Below are positions 27,469 to 36,609 of a stretch of 64,000 nt of DNA, piece after piece. Positions within the stretch are counted from its first letter, which is position 1; each line of letters opens with the position of its first letter. A model generated the notes under the pieces. It searched no databases. It had not been told where the DNA came from and saw nothing but the letters and a program-made list of their open reading frames with translations. The translations under genes and the position numbers were made by a program. The stretch is from the NCBI RefSeq assembly GCF_937960835.1, contig NZ_CALGPC010000013.1, forward strand, positions 1 to 64,000. Direction: 5' to 3'. The DNA is from an uncultured Ferrovibrio sp. Lineage in GTDB: Bacteria; Pseudomonadota; Alphaproteobacteria; Ferrovibrionales; Ferrovibrionaceae.

Positions 27469-28038
27469 ATGCTTGTCCTGCTCGACCGCGATGGCGTGCT
27501 GAACCAAGACCGCGCGGATTTCGTCAAGACGCCGGACGAACTGGTGATGATTCCGGGCGCCGCCGAAGCCGTGGCGCGCATCAATGCCATGGGCTGGCCG
27601 GTGGTGGTCTGCACCAACCAATCCTGCATCGGCCGCGGCATCATCAATGAAGAACGGCTGACGCTGATCCACACCCATCTGCGCGATCATCTGGCCCGGG
27701 CCGGCGCGCATCTCGACGACATTCTCTTCGCACCCGACCCGCCCTGGGCGGAGACCGAGCGCCGCAAACCCGGCGCCGGCATGCTGCGCGAGGCGATGGC
27801 AAAATACCGCGCCAGCCCTGAGGACACCGTTTTCATCGGCGACGACATTCGCGACCTGCAGGCGGCTGCCAAGGCGGGCTGCCGCCGCATTCTGGTACGC
27901 ACCGGCAAGGGCGCTGCAGCCCAGGCCAAAGGCTTGCCTGCGGAAGTTCTGCCGGTCACCGTAGCGGAAACGCTGAACGACGCCGTCGACCGTCTGCTGG
28001 CTGCGTCGCAATCCCCGACCAGTTCCACGGAGGCCTGA
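27469..28038 (+). CDS. HAD-IIIA family phosphatase (GmhB/HisB-N-like)
   Basis: The 189-residue protein has HAD motif I LLDRDGVLNQD (D6, D8), motif II in VCTNQS, and motifs III/IV in RRKPGAGML and FIGDDIRDLQAA. It resembles GmhB, the heptose bisphosphate phosphatase of LPS core synthesis. The zinc-binding cysteines of the E. coli GmhB loop are absent (the loop reads FAPDPPWAETERRKP). It may be a zinc-free GmhB homologue or a phosphatase with another substrate. It sits between ftsX and ydcF in an envelope-related operon. The start is ATG with GAGG upstream. Confidence 0.83.
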   Translation: MLVLLDRDGVLNQDRADFVKTPDELVMIPGAAEAVARINAMGWPVVVCTNQSCIGRGIINEERLTLIHTHLRDHLARAGAHLDDILFAPDPPWAETERRKPGAGMLREAMAKYRASPEDTVFIGDDIRDLQAAAKAGCRRILVRTGKGAAAQAKGLPAEVLPVTVAETLNDAVDRLLAASQSPTSSTEA

Positions 28039-28757
28039 TGGCGCGTAGCAGTTACACCGCCACCCCGATCACGACCCGCGTGAAGCGCTGGCTCGGCCTG
28101 CTGCTGGCCGTGCTGCTGCTGTGGCTTGGCGGCGCGCTGACCTATTTCAACCGCGCCGAAACCACGCCGCCTGCCGGCGACGAGCGCACCGATGCGATCG
28201 TGGTGCTGACGGGCGGCGCTGCGCGTCTGGCCACCGCCTTGCGGCTTTTGAACGAGAACAAGGCCGACCGCCTGCTGGTTTCCGGCGTCGGTCCGACCGC
28301 GACCAAAGCCTCGCTGCTGCAGGCCGTGCTGCCGAGCATGCCGGATGCTGCGCAGGCTGCGAGCGACGGGGAAGGCATCGATCTGCAATCTTTGTTCGAA
28401 TGCTGCGTCGATCTCGGCTTCGAAGCCACCGACACGGCCAGCAATGCCGTTGAAACCGCGGCCTGGGCGAATGCGCGCGGCTACCAGTCGATCCGGCTGG
28501 TCACCGCGAATTACCACATGCCGCGCAGCCTGGTGGAATTCCGCCGCCGCATGCCGGAGGCAACCATCCTGCCGCATCCGGTGCGCTCGGATGCGATGCG
28601 CGTGGAAGACTGGTGGCGGCGTTCGACCAATGCGGCCTTCCTGATGGGCGAATATACCAAATATGTCGCTGCCTTGCTGCGCGCGCGCCTCGGGCTTCTC
28701 ATCGCCGAGGCCCTGCGCGGCAATGTCATCGCCGCCAAGCCGGAGCGCCTGCAATGA
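28038..28757 (+). CDS. YdcF/SanA/ElyC family (DUF218) membrane protein
   Basis: The 239-residue protein has one N-terminal membrane helix (about 17-37) and a DUF218 domain: DAIVVLTGGAARLATAL, RLLVSGVG, the polar ETAAWAN and LVTANYHMPRS motifs. ElyC and SanA in E. coli affect peptidoglycan and outer-membrane integrity. The start overlaps the HAD stop (TGATG) and its stop overlaps plsC, consistent with tight coupling in the ftsEX operon. Confidence 0.88.
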   Translation: MARSSYTATPITTRVKRWLGLLLAVLLLWLGGALTYFNRAETTPPAGDERTDAIVVLTGGAARLATALRLLNENKADRLLVSGVGPTATKASLLQAVLPSMPDAAQAASDGEGIDLQSLFECCVDLGFEATDTASNAVETAAWANARGYQSIRLVTANYHMPRSLVEFRRRMPEATILPHPVRSDAMRVEDWWRRSTNAAFLMGEYTKYVAALLRARLGLLIAEALRGNVIAAKPERLQ

Positions 28758-29485
28758 TCTGGCTCCGCTCGCTGCTTTTCCAGATCGCCTTCCTGGGCTG
28801 GAGCACTCTGGTCGCGCTCTACAGCCTCGTTCCGCTGGCCCTCAACCGGCGGCAGCATATCGTCAGCATCGGCCGGATGTGGTCGGCCAGCATCAACTGG
28901 ATGCTGCGCTGGATCACCGGCATCGAATGCGCAATCGAGGGCCGCGAGCATATCCCCGACGGCGCCGTGATGATCGCCGCCAAGCATCAATCGCTGTGGG
29001 ATACGTCCATCGTGCTGGGGCTGTTCCACTGGCCCGCCGTGGTGATGAAGCAGGAATTGCTGCGCATCCCTATCTATGGCGCGCTGTGCCGGGCGCAGGA
29101 GATGATCGCTGTCGACCGCGAAGGCGGGGCGAAGGCACTGAAATCCATGCTGCGCGACGCCCGCAAGGCGGCGGAAGCGGGACGCAACCTGATCATTTTC
29201 CCGCAGGGCACGCGCACCCTGCCGGGCGAGCAGCAGCCCTACCAGCCCGGCGTTGCAGCGCTGTATCGCGAATTGAAGATCCCGGTGGTGCCGGCGGCGG
29301 TGAATTCCGGCTTCTTCTGGCCCAAGCATGGCATCCGGCGGCCGCCGGGCACCATCGTGCTGCGGTTTTTGCCGGCGATCCCGCCGGGCCTGAGCCGCGA
29401 CGATTTCATGCGCGAGCTGGAAAGCCGCATCGAAACGGCGCAGGCGCAGCTTGAAGCGGAAACCCGCGCCAAGCTGCAGGGATGA
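28754..29485 (+). CDS. plsC: 1-acyl-sn-glycerol-3-phosphate acyltransferase
   Basis: The 243-residue membrane protein has an N-terminal hydrophobic helix and the PlsC acyltransferase signatures: HX4D in KHQSLWD, the glycerol-phosphate-binding FPQGTR, and VPAAVNSG. It converts lysophosphatidate to phosphatidate in phospholipid synthesis at the inner membrane. The ATG overlaps the ydcF stop by 4 nt (ATGA) and its end overlaps the acetyltransferase gene by 4 nt. Confidence 0.92.
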   Translation: MIWLRSLLFQIAFLGWSTLVALYSLVPLALNRRQHIVSIGRMWSASINWMLRWITGIECAIEGREHIPDGAVMIAAKHQSLWDTSIVLGLFHWPAVVMKQELLRIPIYGALCRAQEMIAVDREGGAKALKSMLRDARKAAEAGRNLIIFPQGTRTLPGEQQPYQPGVAALYRELKIPVVPAAVNSGFFWPKHGIRRPPGTIVLRFLPAIPPGLSRDDFMRELESRIETAQAQLEAETRAKLQG

Positions 29486-30378
29486 GCGCGGATCTTATTT
29501 TCCGCAGCCATTATGCCGCCGATCCCGCCGGCCGCGCTGCGTTGGCCGATCTGCTGCGCGAGATCTTCGATCTCGATCTGACGCCATTGAGCCGGCTCGG
29601 TGACAAAGAGATGGGCGGCTGGGATCCAGGCTGCACGCCCTTCTCCTACTTCAGCGACGATGGCCGCTGCATTGCCAATGTGACGGCTTTCGCCATGCCG
29701 TTGATGCTCAACGGCCGTCGCATCAAGGCCTGCGGCGTGCAATCAGTGGCGGTGCGCAAAGCCTGGCGCGGCAAGGGCCTGTTCCGCGATCTGATGCTGA
29801 GGGCATTGGCCTGGTGCGATGCGCGCGGACCGCTGACGCTGCTGAGCAGCGCTGCACCGGAGCTTTACACGCCTTTCGGCTTTCGCTGCTACGCCCAGCA
29901 CAGCGTCATCGGCCCGCCTCCGGCGGCATCGCGCCGGGCCGCAACGGCACGGCCATTATCGCTGCAGCGGGACGAAGACATTGCCCTGCTGCGCCGCCTG
30001 CTGAGAGGGCGCGCGCCGGTGTCGGAGACATTCGGCCTGCTGGATCAGGCGGCAATGGTGCTGCTGAATGCCGCTGCGATGCAGGATCGCGTGCAGCTCT
30101 TTCATCTGCCTGAGCAGGATGTGGCTGTCGCCATCGAGCAGCCGGCGGAAGGCGGCTTCCGCCTGCATGACGTCATCGGCGCGAACATTCCAGGCCTGGC
30201 CGAGATTCTGGCCGCGCTCGATCTACAGCCCAATGAAGTGCAGGTCTGCTTTCCGCCGGACCGGCTGGGCTGGACGGGCACGCCGCATCCGGTGCGCCAG
30301 CGCACCCTGCTGATGGCGCGGGGACCGTTTCTCGATCCCGCGACGCCCTTCATGCTGCCGCCGCTTGCCGCCTTCTAG
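29482..30378 (+). CDS. GNAT-family N-acetyltransferase (Eis-like N-terminal fold)
   Basis: The 298-residue protein has a GNAT domain at its N-terminus: AMPLMLNGRRIKACGVQSVAVRKAWRGKGLFRDLM carries the acetyl-CoA pyrophosphate loop RxxGxG (RGKGL), followed by APELYTPFGFRCYAQ. The C-terminal 130 residues are less conserved. The acceptor substrate is unknown. It is the last gene of the ftsE-ftsX-HAD-ydcF-plsC run, joined by 4-nt overlap. Confidence 0.85.
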   Translation: MSADLIFRSHYAADPAGRAALADLLREIFDLDLTPLSRLGDKEMGGWDPGCTPFSYFSDDGRCIANVTAFAMPLMLNGRRIKACGVQSVAVRKAWRGKGLFRDLMLRALAWCDARGPLTLLSSAAPELYTPFGFRCYAQHSVIGPPPAASRRAATARPLSLQRDEDIALLRRLLRGRAPVSETFGLLDQAAMVLLNAAAMQDRVQLFHLPEQDVAVAIEQPAEGGFRLHDVIGANIPGLAEILAALDLQPNEVQVCFPPDRLGWTGTPHPVRQRTLLMARGPFLDPATPFMLPPLAAF

Positions 30379-30396
30379 GACTGCAAGCGGCTTAAA

Positions 30397-31509
30397 TCAG
30401 CGCACCGCCTTGAGCTGCACCTCGCGCGGCGTATCGACGCCGCGCTGGCGGCCGCGCAGGTATTGCGGCGGGACATGGACATCGCCGCCCAGTTCGTCGG
30501 CTGCGCGCCAGGCCCAGAAGGGATCGTTCAGCAGCGCCCGTGCCATCGCCACCAGATCGGCGCGGCCCTCGCGGACGATTTCTTCGGCCTGTTTCGGCTC
30601 GGTGATCAGGCCGACCGCCATCGTCACCATGCCGGTGGCCTTCTTCACGGCTTCGGCGAAATGCACCTGATAGCCGGGGCCGGTGACGATCTTCTGCTGC
30701 AGCGAGATGCCGCCGGAGCTGACATCGACGAAATCGCAGCCGCGTTCCTTCAGCGCCGCGGCGAAGATCTTGGCATCCTCGACCTCCAGGCCTTCGCTGC
30801 CCATCCAGTCGCTGCCGGTAATCCGAATGCCAAGCGGCTTGTGCTGCGGCCATACCGCCCGCACCGCATCGAAGACCTCCAGCGGAAAGCGCATGCGGTT
30901 CTCCAGCGAGCCGCCATATGAATCGTTGCGGCGATTGGAGATCGGCGAGAGGAACTGGTGCATCAGATAGCCATGCGCACCATGCAGCTCGATCACATCG
31001 ACGCCGGCACGGTCAGCGCGCTGCGCGGCTTCGGCGAATTCCCGGATGACGCGGGCGATGCCCTCCTCGTCCAGCGCCGCCGGCATATGCCAGCCGTCGC
31101 CATGCGGCAGCGCGCTCGGCGCCTCGGTCAGCCAGGCGGACGGTCCTTCCAGCGGCTTGCCGCCGCGCCAGGGGAAATCGGTGGAAGCCTTGCGGCCGGC
31201 ATGGGCAAGCTGAATCGCAAAGGGCGTCTTGCCGAAAGCCTTCAGATCGGCCGCGATGGCGGCAAGGCCTGCTTCCTGCACGGCGTTGTAGAGCCCAAGA
31301 CAGCCCGGCGTGATGCGGCCGCGCGCGCTCACATGGGTCGCCTCGGCGATGATCAGGCCAAGCCCGGCCGCGGCATAGCGGCCAAGATGGATGCGGTGCC
31401 AGTTGGTCGGCACGCCGTCGATGGCACTGTACTGGCACATCGGCGACAGCACGATGCGGTTGGGCAGGGTGACGGAGCGAAGCGTAAGCGGCTCGAACAA
31501 AGCTGACAT
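30397..31509 (-). CDS. NADH:flavin oxidoreductase (Old Yellow Enzyme, YqjM/NamA class)
   Basis: The 370-residue TIM-barrel FMN enzyme starts SALFEPLTLRSVTLPNRIVLSPMCQYSA, where the Cys in PMCQYS is the YqjM-class redox modulator. HAGRKAS (FMN/substrate site), the catalytic motif VIELHGAHGYLMHQFLSP and SNRRNDSYGGSLENRMRF are all present. These enzymes reduce activated C=C bonds. The start at 31509 fits the conserved N-terminus; the longer frame would cover the DnaA box and the nrdJ control region. Confidence 0.93.
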   Translation of the reverse strand: MSALFEPLTLRSVTLPNRIVLSPMCQYSAIDGVPTNWHRIHLGRYAAAGLGLIIAEATHVSARGRITPGCLGLYNAVQEAGLAAIAADLKAFGKTPFAIQLAHAGRKASTDFPWRGGKPLEGPSAWLTEAPSALPHGDGWHMPAALDEEGIARVIREFAEAAQRADRAGVDVIELHGAHGYLMHQFLSPISNRRNDSYGGSLENRMRFPLEVFDAVRAVWPQHKPLGIRITGSDWMGSEGLEVEDAKIFAAALKERGCDFVDVSSGGISLQQKIVTGPGYQVHFAEAVKKATGMVTMAVGLITEPKQAEEIVREGRADLVAMARALLNDPFWAWRAADELGGDVHVPPQYLRGRQRGVDTPREVQLKAVR

Positions 31510-31624
31510 GGTTTTCCGGGAAGCTTGTGATGAACGGTGTGGTGACGGATGCAGCGTCGATGACAAAGCCCAGCCAATGTCGGGCGCGGCACCGGCAGGG
31601 TCAAGATGCACGGCACCTGCCATC

Positions 31625-31633
31625 TGTGGATAA
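31625..31633 (-). promoter_or_regulatory. Perfect DnaA box upstream of nrdJ
   Basis: TGTGGATAA (TTATCCACA on the minus strand) is an exact DnaA box in the 348-bp gap 31510-31857 between the divergent oxidoreductase and ribonucleotide reductase genes. Two related GGATAA motifs follow within 45 bp. DnaA is known to regulate nrd genes in E. coli, so a link to dNTP supply is plausible. Confidence 0.5.
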
Positions 31634-31698
31634 GCCTGGGGAGAACTGCCTCTGCCCTGCCTGCGGATAACGGGGATAAGCAGGATTTTCCATGCCTT

Positions 31699-31734
31699 AC
31701 AAGATATTGATCCGCAGGGGATGGTTGATCAACC
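31699..31734. promoter_or_regulatory. Candidate NrdR-like box and adjacent 12-bp palindrome
   Basis: ACAAGATATTGAT (31699-31711) has the CAAxATATTG core expected for NrdR boxes with one mismatch. GGTTGATCAACC (31723-31734) is a perfect palindrome centred about 24 bp further on. Both lie 125-160 bp before nrdJ. Repressor binding is inferred, not shown. Confidence 0.35.
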
Positions 31735-31857
31735 TGTAGAAACTTTTCAAGAACATTGCACTGGACTCGGGCCTTAAGGGCGATAGAGTCGATAGGCTGT
31801 CCGGAGCCCTCTCCGGGCAGAGTCCAATTGTCATTTCCCAGCGTTCAGGATTGTCCA

Positions 31858-34200
31858 ATGTCGCCCATCGCGCCGATCTCGCAGCAAATCTGGGACATGA
31901 AATACCGGCTGAAGGGGCCTGACGGCACGCCGGTGGATCAGTCGATCCCAGATACCTGGCGGCGCATCGCCAAGGCCCTGGCGGCGCCGGAGCAGAACCC
32001 GGCCGAATGGGAAGGCCGCTTTTTGGAGGCGCTGGAGGATTTCCGCTTCCTGCCGGCCGGCCGCATCGTCGCCGGCGCGGGCACGGCACGCAAGGTCACG
32101 CTGTTCAACTGCTTCGTCATGGGCACCATCCCCGACGACATGAGCGGCATCTTCGAGCATCTGCGCGAAGCGGCGCTGACCATGCAGCAGGGCGGCGGCA
32201 TCGGTTACGACTTCTCGACATTGCGCCCGCGCGGCGCGCCGGTGAAGGGCGTCGGCGCCGATGCCTCCGGGCCGCTGAGCTTCATGGATGTCTGGGATGC
32301 CATGTGCCGCACCATCATGTCAGCCGGCAGCCGGCGCGGCGCGATGATGGCGACCCTGCGCTGCGACCATCCCGATATCGAGGCCTTCATCGAGGCCAAG
32401 CGCGAGCCGGGGCGTTTGCGCATGTTCAATCTGTCGGTGCTGGTCACCGACGATTTCATGCAGGCGGTGAAGCAGAACCAGCCCTGGGAGCTGAAGTTCA
32501 ACGGCACGACCTATCGCACGGTGCAGGCCCGCGAATTGTGGGACAAGATCATGCGGGCGACCTACGCCTATGCCGAGCCGGGCGTGATCTTCATCGACCG
32601 CATCAACAAGCGCAACAACCTGCATTACTGCGAGACGATCAGCGCCACCAATCCGTGCGGCGAGCAGCCGCTGCCGCCCTATGGCGCCTGCCTGCTGGGC
32701 TCGATCAATCTCGCCCGGCTGGTGAAGAATCCCTTCGAGGCGGATGCCGCGCTGGATCTGGACGCGCTGGAGGAGCTGACCCGCACTGCCGTGCGGATGA
32801 TGGACAACACCATCGACGTGTCCAATTTTCCGCTGGAGGCGCAGGCGCAGGAAGCGCGCAGCAAGCGCCGCATCGGGCTTGGCGTCACCGGCCTTGGCGA
32901 TGCGCTGATCATGGTGGGCGCGCGCTATGGCTCGGCCAGATCGGTGGAGCTGATCGAGCGCTGGATGAAGCGGCTGCAGCGTGCGGCCTATCTCGCCTCG
33001 GTCGATCTGGCCAAAGAGAAAGGCGCGTTTCCGCTGTTTGACCGCGACGCTTATCTGTCCGGCGAAAGCATCCGCGAACTCGATGACGACGTGCGCGCCG
33101 CCATCGCCCGGCACGGCATTCGCAACGCGCTGCTGACCTCGATCGCGCCGACCGGCACGATCTCGCTGTTCGCCGACAACGTTTCCTCCGGGCTGGAGCC
33201 GGTTTTCAGCTTCCACTACACCCGCAACGTGCTGATGCCCGATGGCAGCCGCCGCACCGAGGAGGTGAGCGACTATGCCTATCGCCTCTACCGGCAGATC
33301 AAGGGCGAGAACGCGCCGCTGACCGAGGCCTTCGTGGATGCGCAGACGCTGAGCCCGGCCGATCATGTGCGCGTGCAGGCCGCCGTGCAGAAATACGTCG
33401 ACAGCTCGATCTCCAAGACCATCAACGTGCCCGAGGAGATCGACTTCGACGCCTTCAAGGACGTCTACCTGATGGCCTACGAACAGGGCTGCAAGGGCTG
33501 CACGACCTACCGGCCCAACGAGGTCACCGGCTCGGTGCTGCAGGTCAAGAAGGACGAGAAGAAGGCCGAAGCCGAGGCGCAGCCGGAATTGCCGCTGGTG
33601 CCGACCGCGCGGCCGGCCGAGACCGCCAAGTCGCGTGACCCCTACGCGGCCGGCGGCATCGTCTACATGACCAAGCCGCTCGACCGTCCCGAGGCGCTGC
33701 CCGGCCGCACCTACAAGATCGTATGGCCGGAATCCGAGCATGCGATGTACATCACCATCAACGACATCATCCAGGACGGCCGCATCCGTCCCTTCGAGGT
33801 CTTCATCAACTCGAAGAATACCGAGCATTACGCCTGGACGGTGGCGCTGACGCGCATGATCTCGGCCGTGTTCCGCCGCGGCGGCGACGTCTCCTTCGTG
33901 GTGGAGGAGCTGAAGGCGGTGTTTGATCCGCGCGGCGGCCACTGGATGGGCGGGCGTTACGTGCCGTCGCTGCTGGCCGCCATCGGCGAGGTGATCGAGC
34001 GGCATCTGATCGAGATCGGCTTCATGGCCGATCCGCATGGCCAGCGCGAGGAAAAGGCGATGATGGCCTTGGCCGCCAATGCCGAGACGCCGCGCCCGGC
34101 TTCCGGCCTGCGGCAATGCCCGAAATGCGGCCAGCCCTCGCTGATGAAGCTCGAAGGCTGCGATACCTGCTCGTCCTGCGGCTACAGCAAATGCGGCTAG
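31858..34200 (+). CDS. nrdJ: Adenosylcobalamin-dependent ribonucleotide reductase (class II)
   Basis: The 780-residue enzyme makes deoxyribonucleotides without oxygen, using a B12-generated thiyl radical. Visible are the early cysteine in KVTLFNCFVMGTI, the active-site NPCGEQ motif (radical Cys and Glu), LGVTGLGDALI, and SIAPTGTISLFADN of the alpha/beta barrel. The C-terminus carries a cysteine-rich ribbon (CPKCGQ, CDTCSSCGYSKCG), usually taken to be the redox-active and zinc-binding tail. ATG at 31858 is chosen because upstream codons do not match the family. It is monocistronic with a terminator behind it; no nrdA/nrdB is present in this window. Confidence 0.95.
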   Translation: MSPIAPISQQIWDMKYRLKGPDGTPVDQSIPDTWRRIAKALAAPEQNPAEWEGRFLEALEDFRFLPAGRIVAGAGTARKVTLFNCFVMGTIPDDMSGIFEHLREAALTMQQGGGIGYDFSTLRPRGAPVKGVGADASGPLSFMDVWDAMCRTIMSAGSRRGAMMATLRCDHPDIEAFIEAKREPGRLRMFNLSVLVTDDFMQAVKQNQPWELKFNGTTYRTVQARELWDKIMRATYAYAEPGVIFIDRINKRNNLHYCETISATNPCGEQPLPPYGACLLGSINLARLVKNPFEADAALDLDALEELTRTAVRMMDNTIDVSNFPLEAQAQEARSKRRIGLGVTGLGDALIMVGARYGSARSVELIERWMKRLQRAAYLASVDLAKEKGAFPLFDRDAYLSGESIRELDDDVRAAIARHGIRNALLTSIAPTGTISLFADNVSSGLEPVFSFHYTRNVLMPDGSRRTEEVSDYAYRLYRQIKGENAPLTEAFVDAQTLSPADHVRVQAAVQKYVDSSISKTINVPEEIDFDAFKDVYLMAYEQGCKGCTTYRPNEVTGSVLQVKKDEKKAEAEAQPELPLVPTARPAETAKSRDPYAAGGIVYMTKPLDRPEALPGRTYKIVWPESEHAMYITINDIIQDGRIRPFEVFINSKNTEHYAWTVALTRMISAVFRRGGDVSFVVEELKAVFDPRGGHWMGGRYVPSLLAAIGEVIERHLIEIGFMADPHGQREEKAMMALAANAETPRPASGLRQCPKCGQPSLMKLEGCDTCSSCGYSKCG

Positions 34201-34220
34201 GCCGCTAGCGGGAGCACTCA

Positions 34221-34248
34221 CCCGGCGGCAGGCGCCGCCGGGCTTTCC
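34221..34248 (+). terminator. Rho-independent terminator after nrdJ
   Basis: CCCGGCGGC-AGGC-GCCGCCGGG is a 9-bp perfect stem followed by CTTTCC, 20 bp after the nrdJ stop. Confidence 0.8.
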
Positions 34249-34313
34249 TCCCCTCGCCTTCCCTCGGGGCAGGGCTTGCAGCGGCCACAGCATCTGCGGC
34301 TATACTGGCTGCA

Positions 34314-34988
34314 ATGAACCGAGGAAACGCGACCCCAGATACGGGCATCAAGGCAGTTTTGTGGGATTTCGGCGGAGTGATCCTGTCCAGTCCCTTCGAT
34401 GCCTTCCGCCAATATGAAGAACGCTGCGGCCTGCCGCGCGATTTCCTGCGCAAGGTCAACGCGACCAATCCGCATACCAATGCCTGGGCCTGTTTCGAGC
34501 GCGGCGAAATTGACGCCGAGCGTTTCGGCGAGATGTTCCTGGCCGAAAGCACGGCTTTGGGCTTTCCCGTGCATGGCCGCGACCTGCTGCCGCTGATCTC
34601 GGGCGAAATCCGCCCGCGCATGGTGCAGGCGCTGCGGCAGGTGAAGGCGCGCTACAAGATCGCCTGCCTGACCAACAACATGCCGCTGGGCCATGGACCG
34701 GCGATGGCGATTTCGCCCGAAAAGGCGAAAGCGGTGGCCGAGGTGATGGCCCTGTTCGACTGCGTGGTGGAATCGAGCAAGGTCGGCGTGCGCAAGCCGG
34801 AGCCGGCTTTTTATGAGCGGGCCTGCAGCCTGCTCGGCATCCAGCCATCCGAGGCCGTGTTCCTTGACGATCTTGGCATCAACCTCAAGCCCGCCGCCGC
34901 GATGGGGATGAAGACCATCAAGGTGGAGGATCCTGATACGGCGCTGCAGCAGCTTGGCGCCATCATCGGCATGGAGTTTGCGGCATGA
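34314..34988 (+). CDS. HAD-superfamily hydrolase (YihX/sEH N-domain-like)
   Basis: The 224-residue HAD-IA protein has motif I WDFGGVI (nucleophile D18), motif II ACLTNN, the motif III lysine in VGVRKPEPAFYERAC and motif IV FLDDLGINLKPA. The DFGGV form, with Gly in place of the second Asp, is shared with YihX-type phosphatases and the N-terminal domain of soluble epoxide hydrolase. The substrate is unknown. Its last codons overlap the acyl-CoA synthetase start by 4 nt, so the two likely act in one pathway. Confidence 0.87.
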   Translation: MNRGNATPDTGIKAVLWDFGGVILSSPFDAFRQYEERCGLPRDFLRKVNATNPHTNAWACFERGEIDAERFGEMFLAESTALGFPVHGRDLLPLISGEIRPRMVQALRQVKARYKIACLTNNMPLGHGPAMAISPEKAKAVAEVMALFDCVVESSKVGVRKPEPAFYERACSLLGIQPSEAVFLDDLGINLKPAAAMGMKTIKVEDPDTALQQLGAIIGMEFAA

Positions 34989-36553
34989 GTAAAGCATCGG
35001 CCACAGCAGCGGAATTGCTGGCGCGCGAGGATTTCGGCACGCTTTCGGAAATGGTGGCAGCCCATGCGGCCGAGCGGCCCCAGCATGCCGCCGTGATCCA
35101 GGACGGCAACACGCTGACCTACGCGCAGCTTGATGCCCGCGCCGACCGCGTCGCCGCCGCCCTGCAGCGCGATGGCGCCAAACCCGGCGGCAGCATCGCC
35201 ATCGTGAGCGCGACATTGCCCGATTACGTCGCGCTGTTCGTCGGCGCCCTGCGCGCCGGCGTGGCGGTGGCGCCGCTTCCGCCTTCGGCCACGCCCGAGC
35301 AGATCGTCGGCATGGCACAAGATTCGGATGCGCAGCATCTGTTCTGGGATGGCGCCAACGAAGCCGCCCTGGCGGCTCTGGCCGATCGGTTGCCGAAACG
35401 GCGCATCCGCATCGACACGGATGCGCTAAAGCAGTGGCTGGCGCCGGAATGCACCGAGCCCGAAGCGGTGGCTGTGACGCCGGACATGCCGTTCAACATC
35501 ATCTATTCGTCCGGCACCACCGGCATCCCGAAAGGCATCGTGCAGCCGCACAGGATGCGCTGGCTGCACATGCAGCGCGCCAATGCGCATGGCTATGACA
35601 AGCATACGATCACGCTGATCTCCACGCCGCTTTATTCCAATACGACGCTGGTGAGCCTGTTTCCGACACTGGCGGCCGGCGGCACTGTGGTGCTGATGGC
35701 GAAATTCGATGTCGTCCGCTATCTGGAGTTGGCTGAGAAACACCGCATCACCCACACCATGCTGGTGCCGGTGCAATACCAGCGGATCATGGCGCATCCG
35801 GATTTCGACAAATACGACCTGTCGTCCTTCCGCGCGAAATTCTGCACCAGCGCGCCGTTCAGCGCCGCCCTGAAAGCCGACATCCTCAAACGCTGGCCCG
35901 GCCGGCTGGTGGAATATTACGGCATGACCGAAGGCGGCGGCACCTGCGTCCTTCTGGCGCATGAGCATCCCGACAAGCTGCATACCGTGGGCCAGCCCGC
36001 GCCGGGCCACGATATCCGCATCATCGACGAACAGGGCCGCGAATTGCCGCCGGGCGAGGTTGGCGAGGTCGTCGGCTCGTCCGGCGCCATCATGACGCAT
36101 TACCACAAGCAGCCGGGCAAGACGGCGGAAGCCGAATGGTACGATTCGACCGGCAAGCGCTTCATCCGCACCGGCGATATGGGCCGCTTCGACAAGGACG
36201 GCTTCCTGCAGCTGATGGACCGCCGCAAGGACATGATCATTTCCGGCGGCTTCAACATCTACCCCAGCGATCTGGAAGCCGTGCTGCGCCAGCATGAGGC
36301 GGTGGCTGACGTCGCCGTGGTTGGCGTGCCCAGCGAGCAATGGGGCGAAACGCCGGTGGGCTTCGTGGTGAAGAAACCCGATGCTTTGATCAGCGAAGCC
36401 GAGTTGCTGGCCTGGGCCAATGGCAAGCTGGGCAAGACGCAGCGGCTATCCGCAATCGAGTTCCGCGATACCCTGCCGCGCAGCGCCATCGGCAAGGTGC
36501 TGAAGCGCGAATTGCGCGACGACTACGCCGCGCGGGCGAAGCAGACGGCCTGA
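34985..36553 (+). CDS. AMP-dependent acyl-CoA synthetase/ligase
   Basis: The 522-residue adenylate-forming enzyme has the phosphate loop IIYSSGTTGIPKG, the YGMTEGGG adenine/acyl site, the hinge TGDMGRFDKDGFLQLMDRRKD and the C-terminal catalytic lysine in LPRSAIGKVLKREL. It activates a carboxylic acid to its acyl-adenylate and then to a CoA thioester. Chain length preference cannot be judged. It is coupled to the HAD gene by the ATGA overlap. Confidence 0.9.
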   Translation: MSKASATAAELLAREDFGTLSEMVAAHAAERPQHAAVIQDGNTLTYAQLDARADRVAAALQRDGAKPGGSIAIVSATLPDYVALFVGALRAGVAVAPLPPSATPEQIVGMAQDSDAQHLFWDGANEAALAALADRLPKRRIRIDTDALKQWLAPECTEPEAVAVTPDMPFNIIYSSGTTGIPKGIVQPHRMRWLHMQRANAHGYDKHTITLISTPLYSNTTLVSLFPTLAAGGTVVLMAKFDVVRYLELAEKHRITHTMLVPVQYQRIMAHPDFDKYDLSSFRAKFCTSAPFSAALKADILKRWPGRLVEYYGMTEGGGTCVLLAHEHPDKLHTVGQPAPGHDIRIIDEQGRELPPGEVGEVVGSSGAIMTHYHKQPGKTAEAEWYDSTGKRFIRTGDMGRFDKDGFLQLMDRRKDMIISGGFNIYPSDLEAVLRQHEAVADVAVVGVPSEQWGETPVGFVVKKPDALISEAELLAWANGKLGKTQRLSAIEFRDTLPRSAIGKVLKRELRDDYAARAKQTA

Positions 36554-36575
36554 CCGGCCCATCGTCCTGCCACAG

Positions 36576-36598
36576 ATCCGCGGGTCATGCCCGCGGAT
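36576..36598. terminator. Palindromic hairpin between convergent genes
   Basis: ATCCGCGGG-TCATG-CCCGCGGAT is a perfect 9-bp stem between the acyl-CoA synthetase and the convergent chaC gene. It lacks a long T-run and resembles the CGGGTCA-containing intergenic element at 6257-6332. It may be a bidirectional stop or a member of that repeat family. Confidence 0.6.
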
Positions 36599-36609
36599 GA
36601 CGACATGCC

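Noticed and set aside
31510..31857. Cobalamin riboswitch before nrdJ
   Set aside because: No B12-box (GCCACTG-type) element is visible in the gap.
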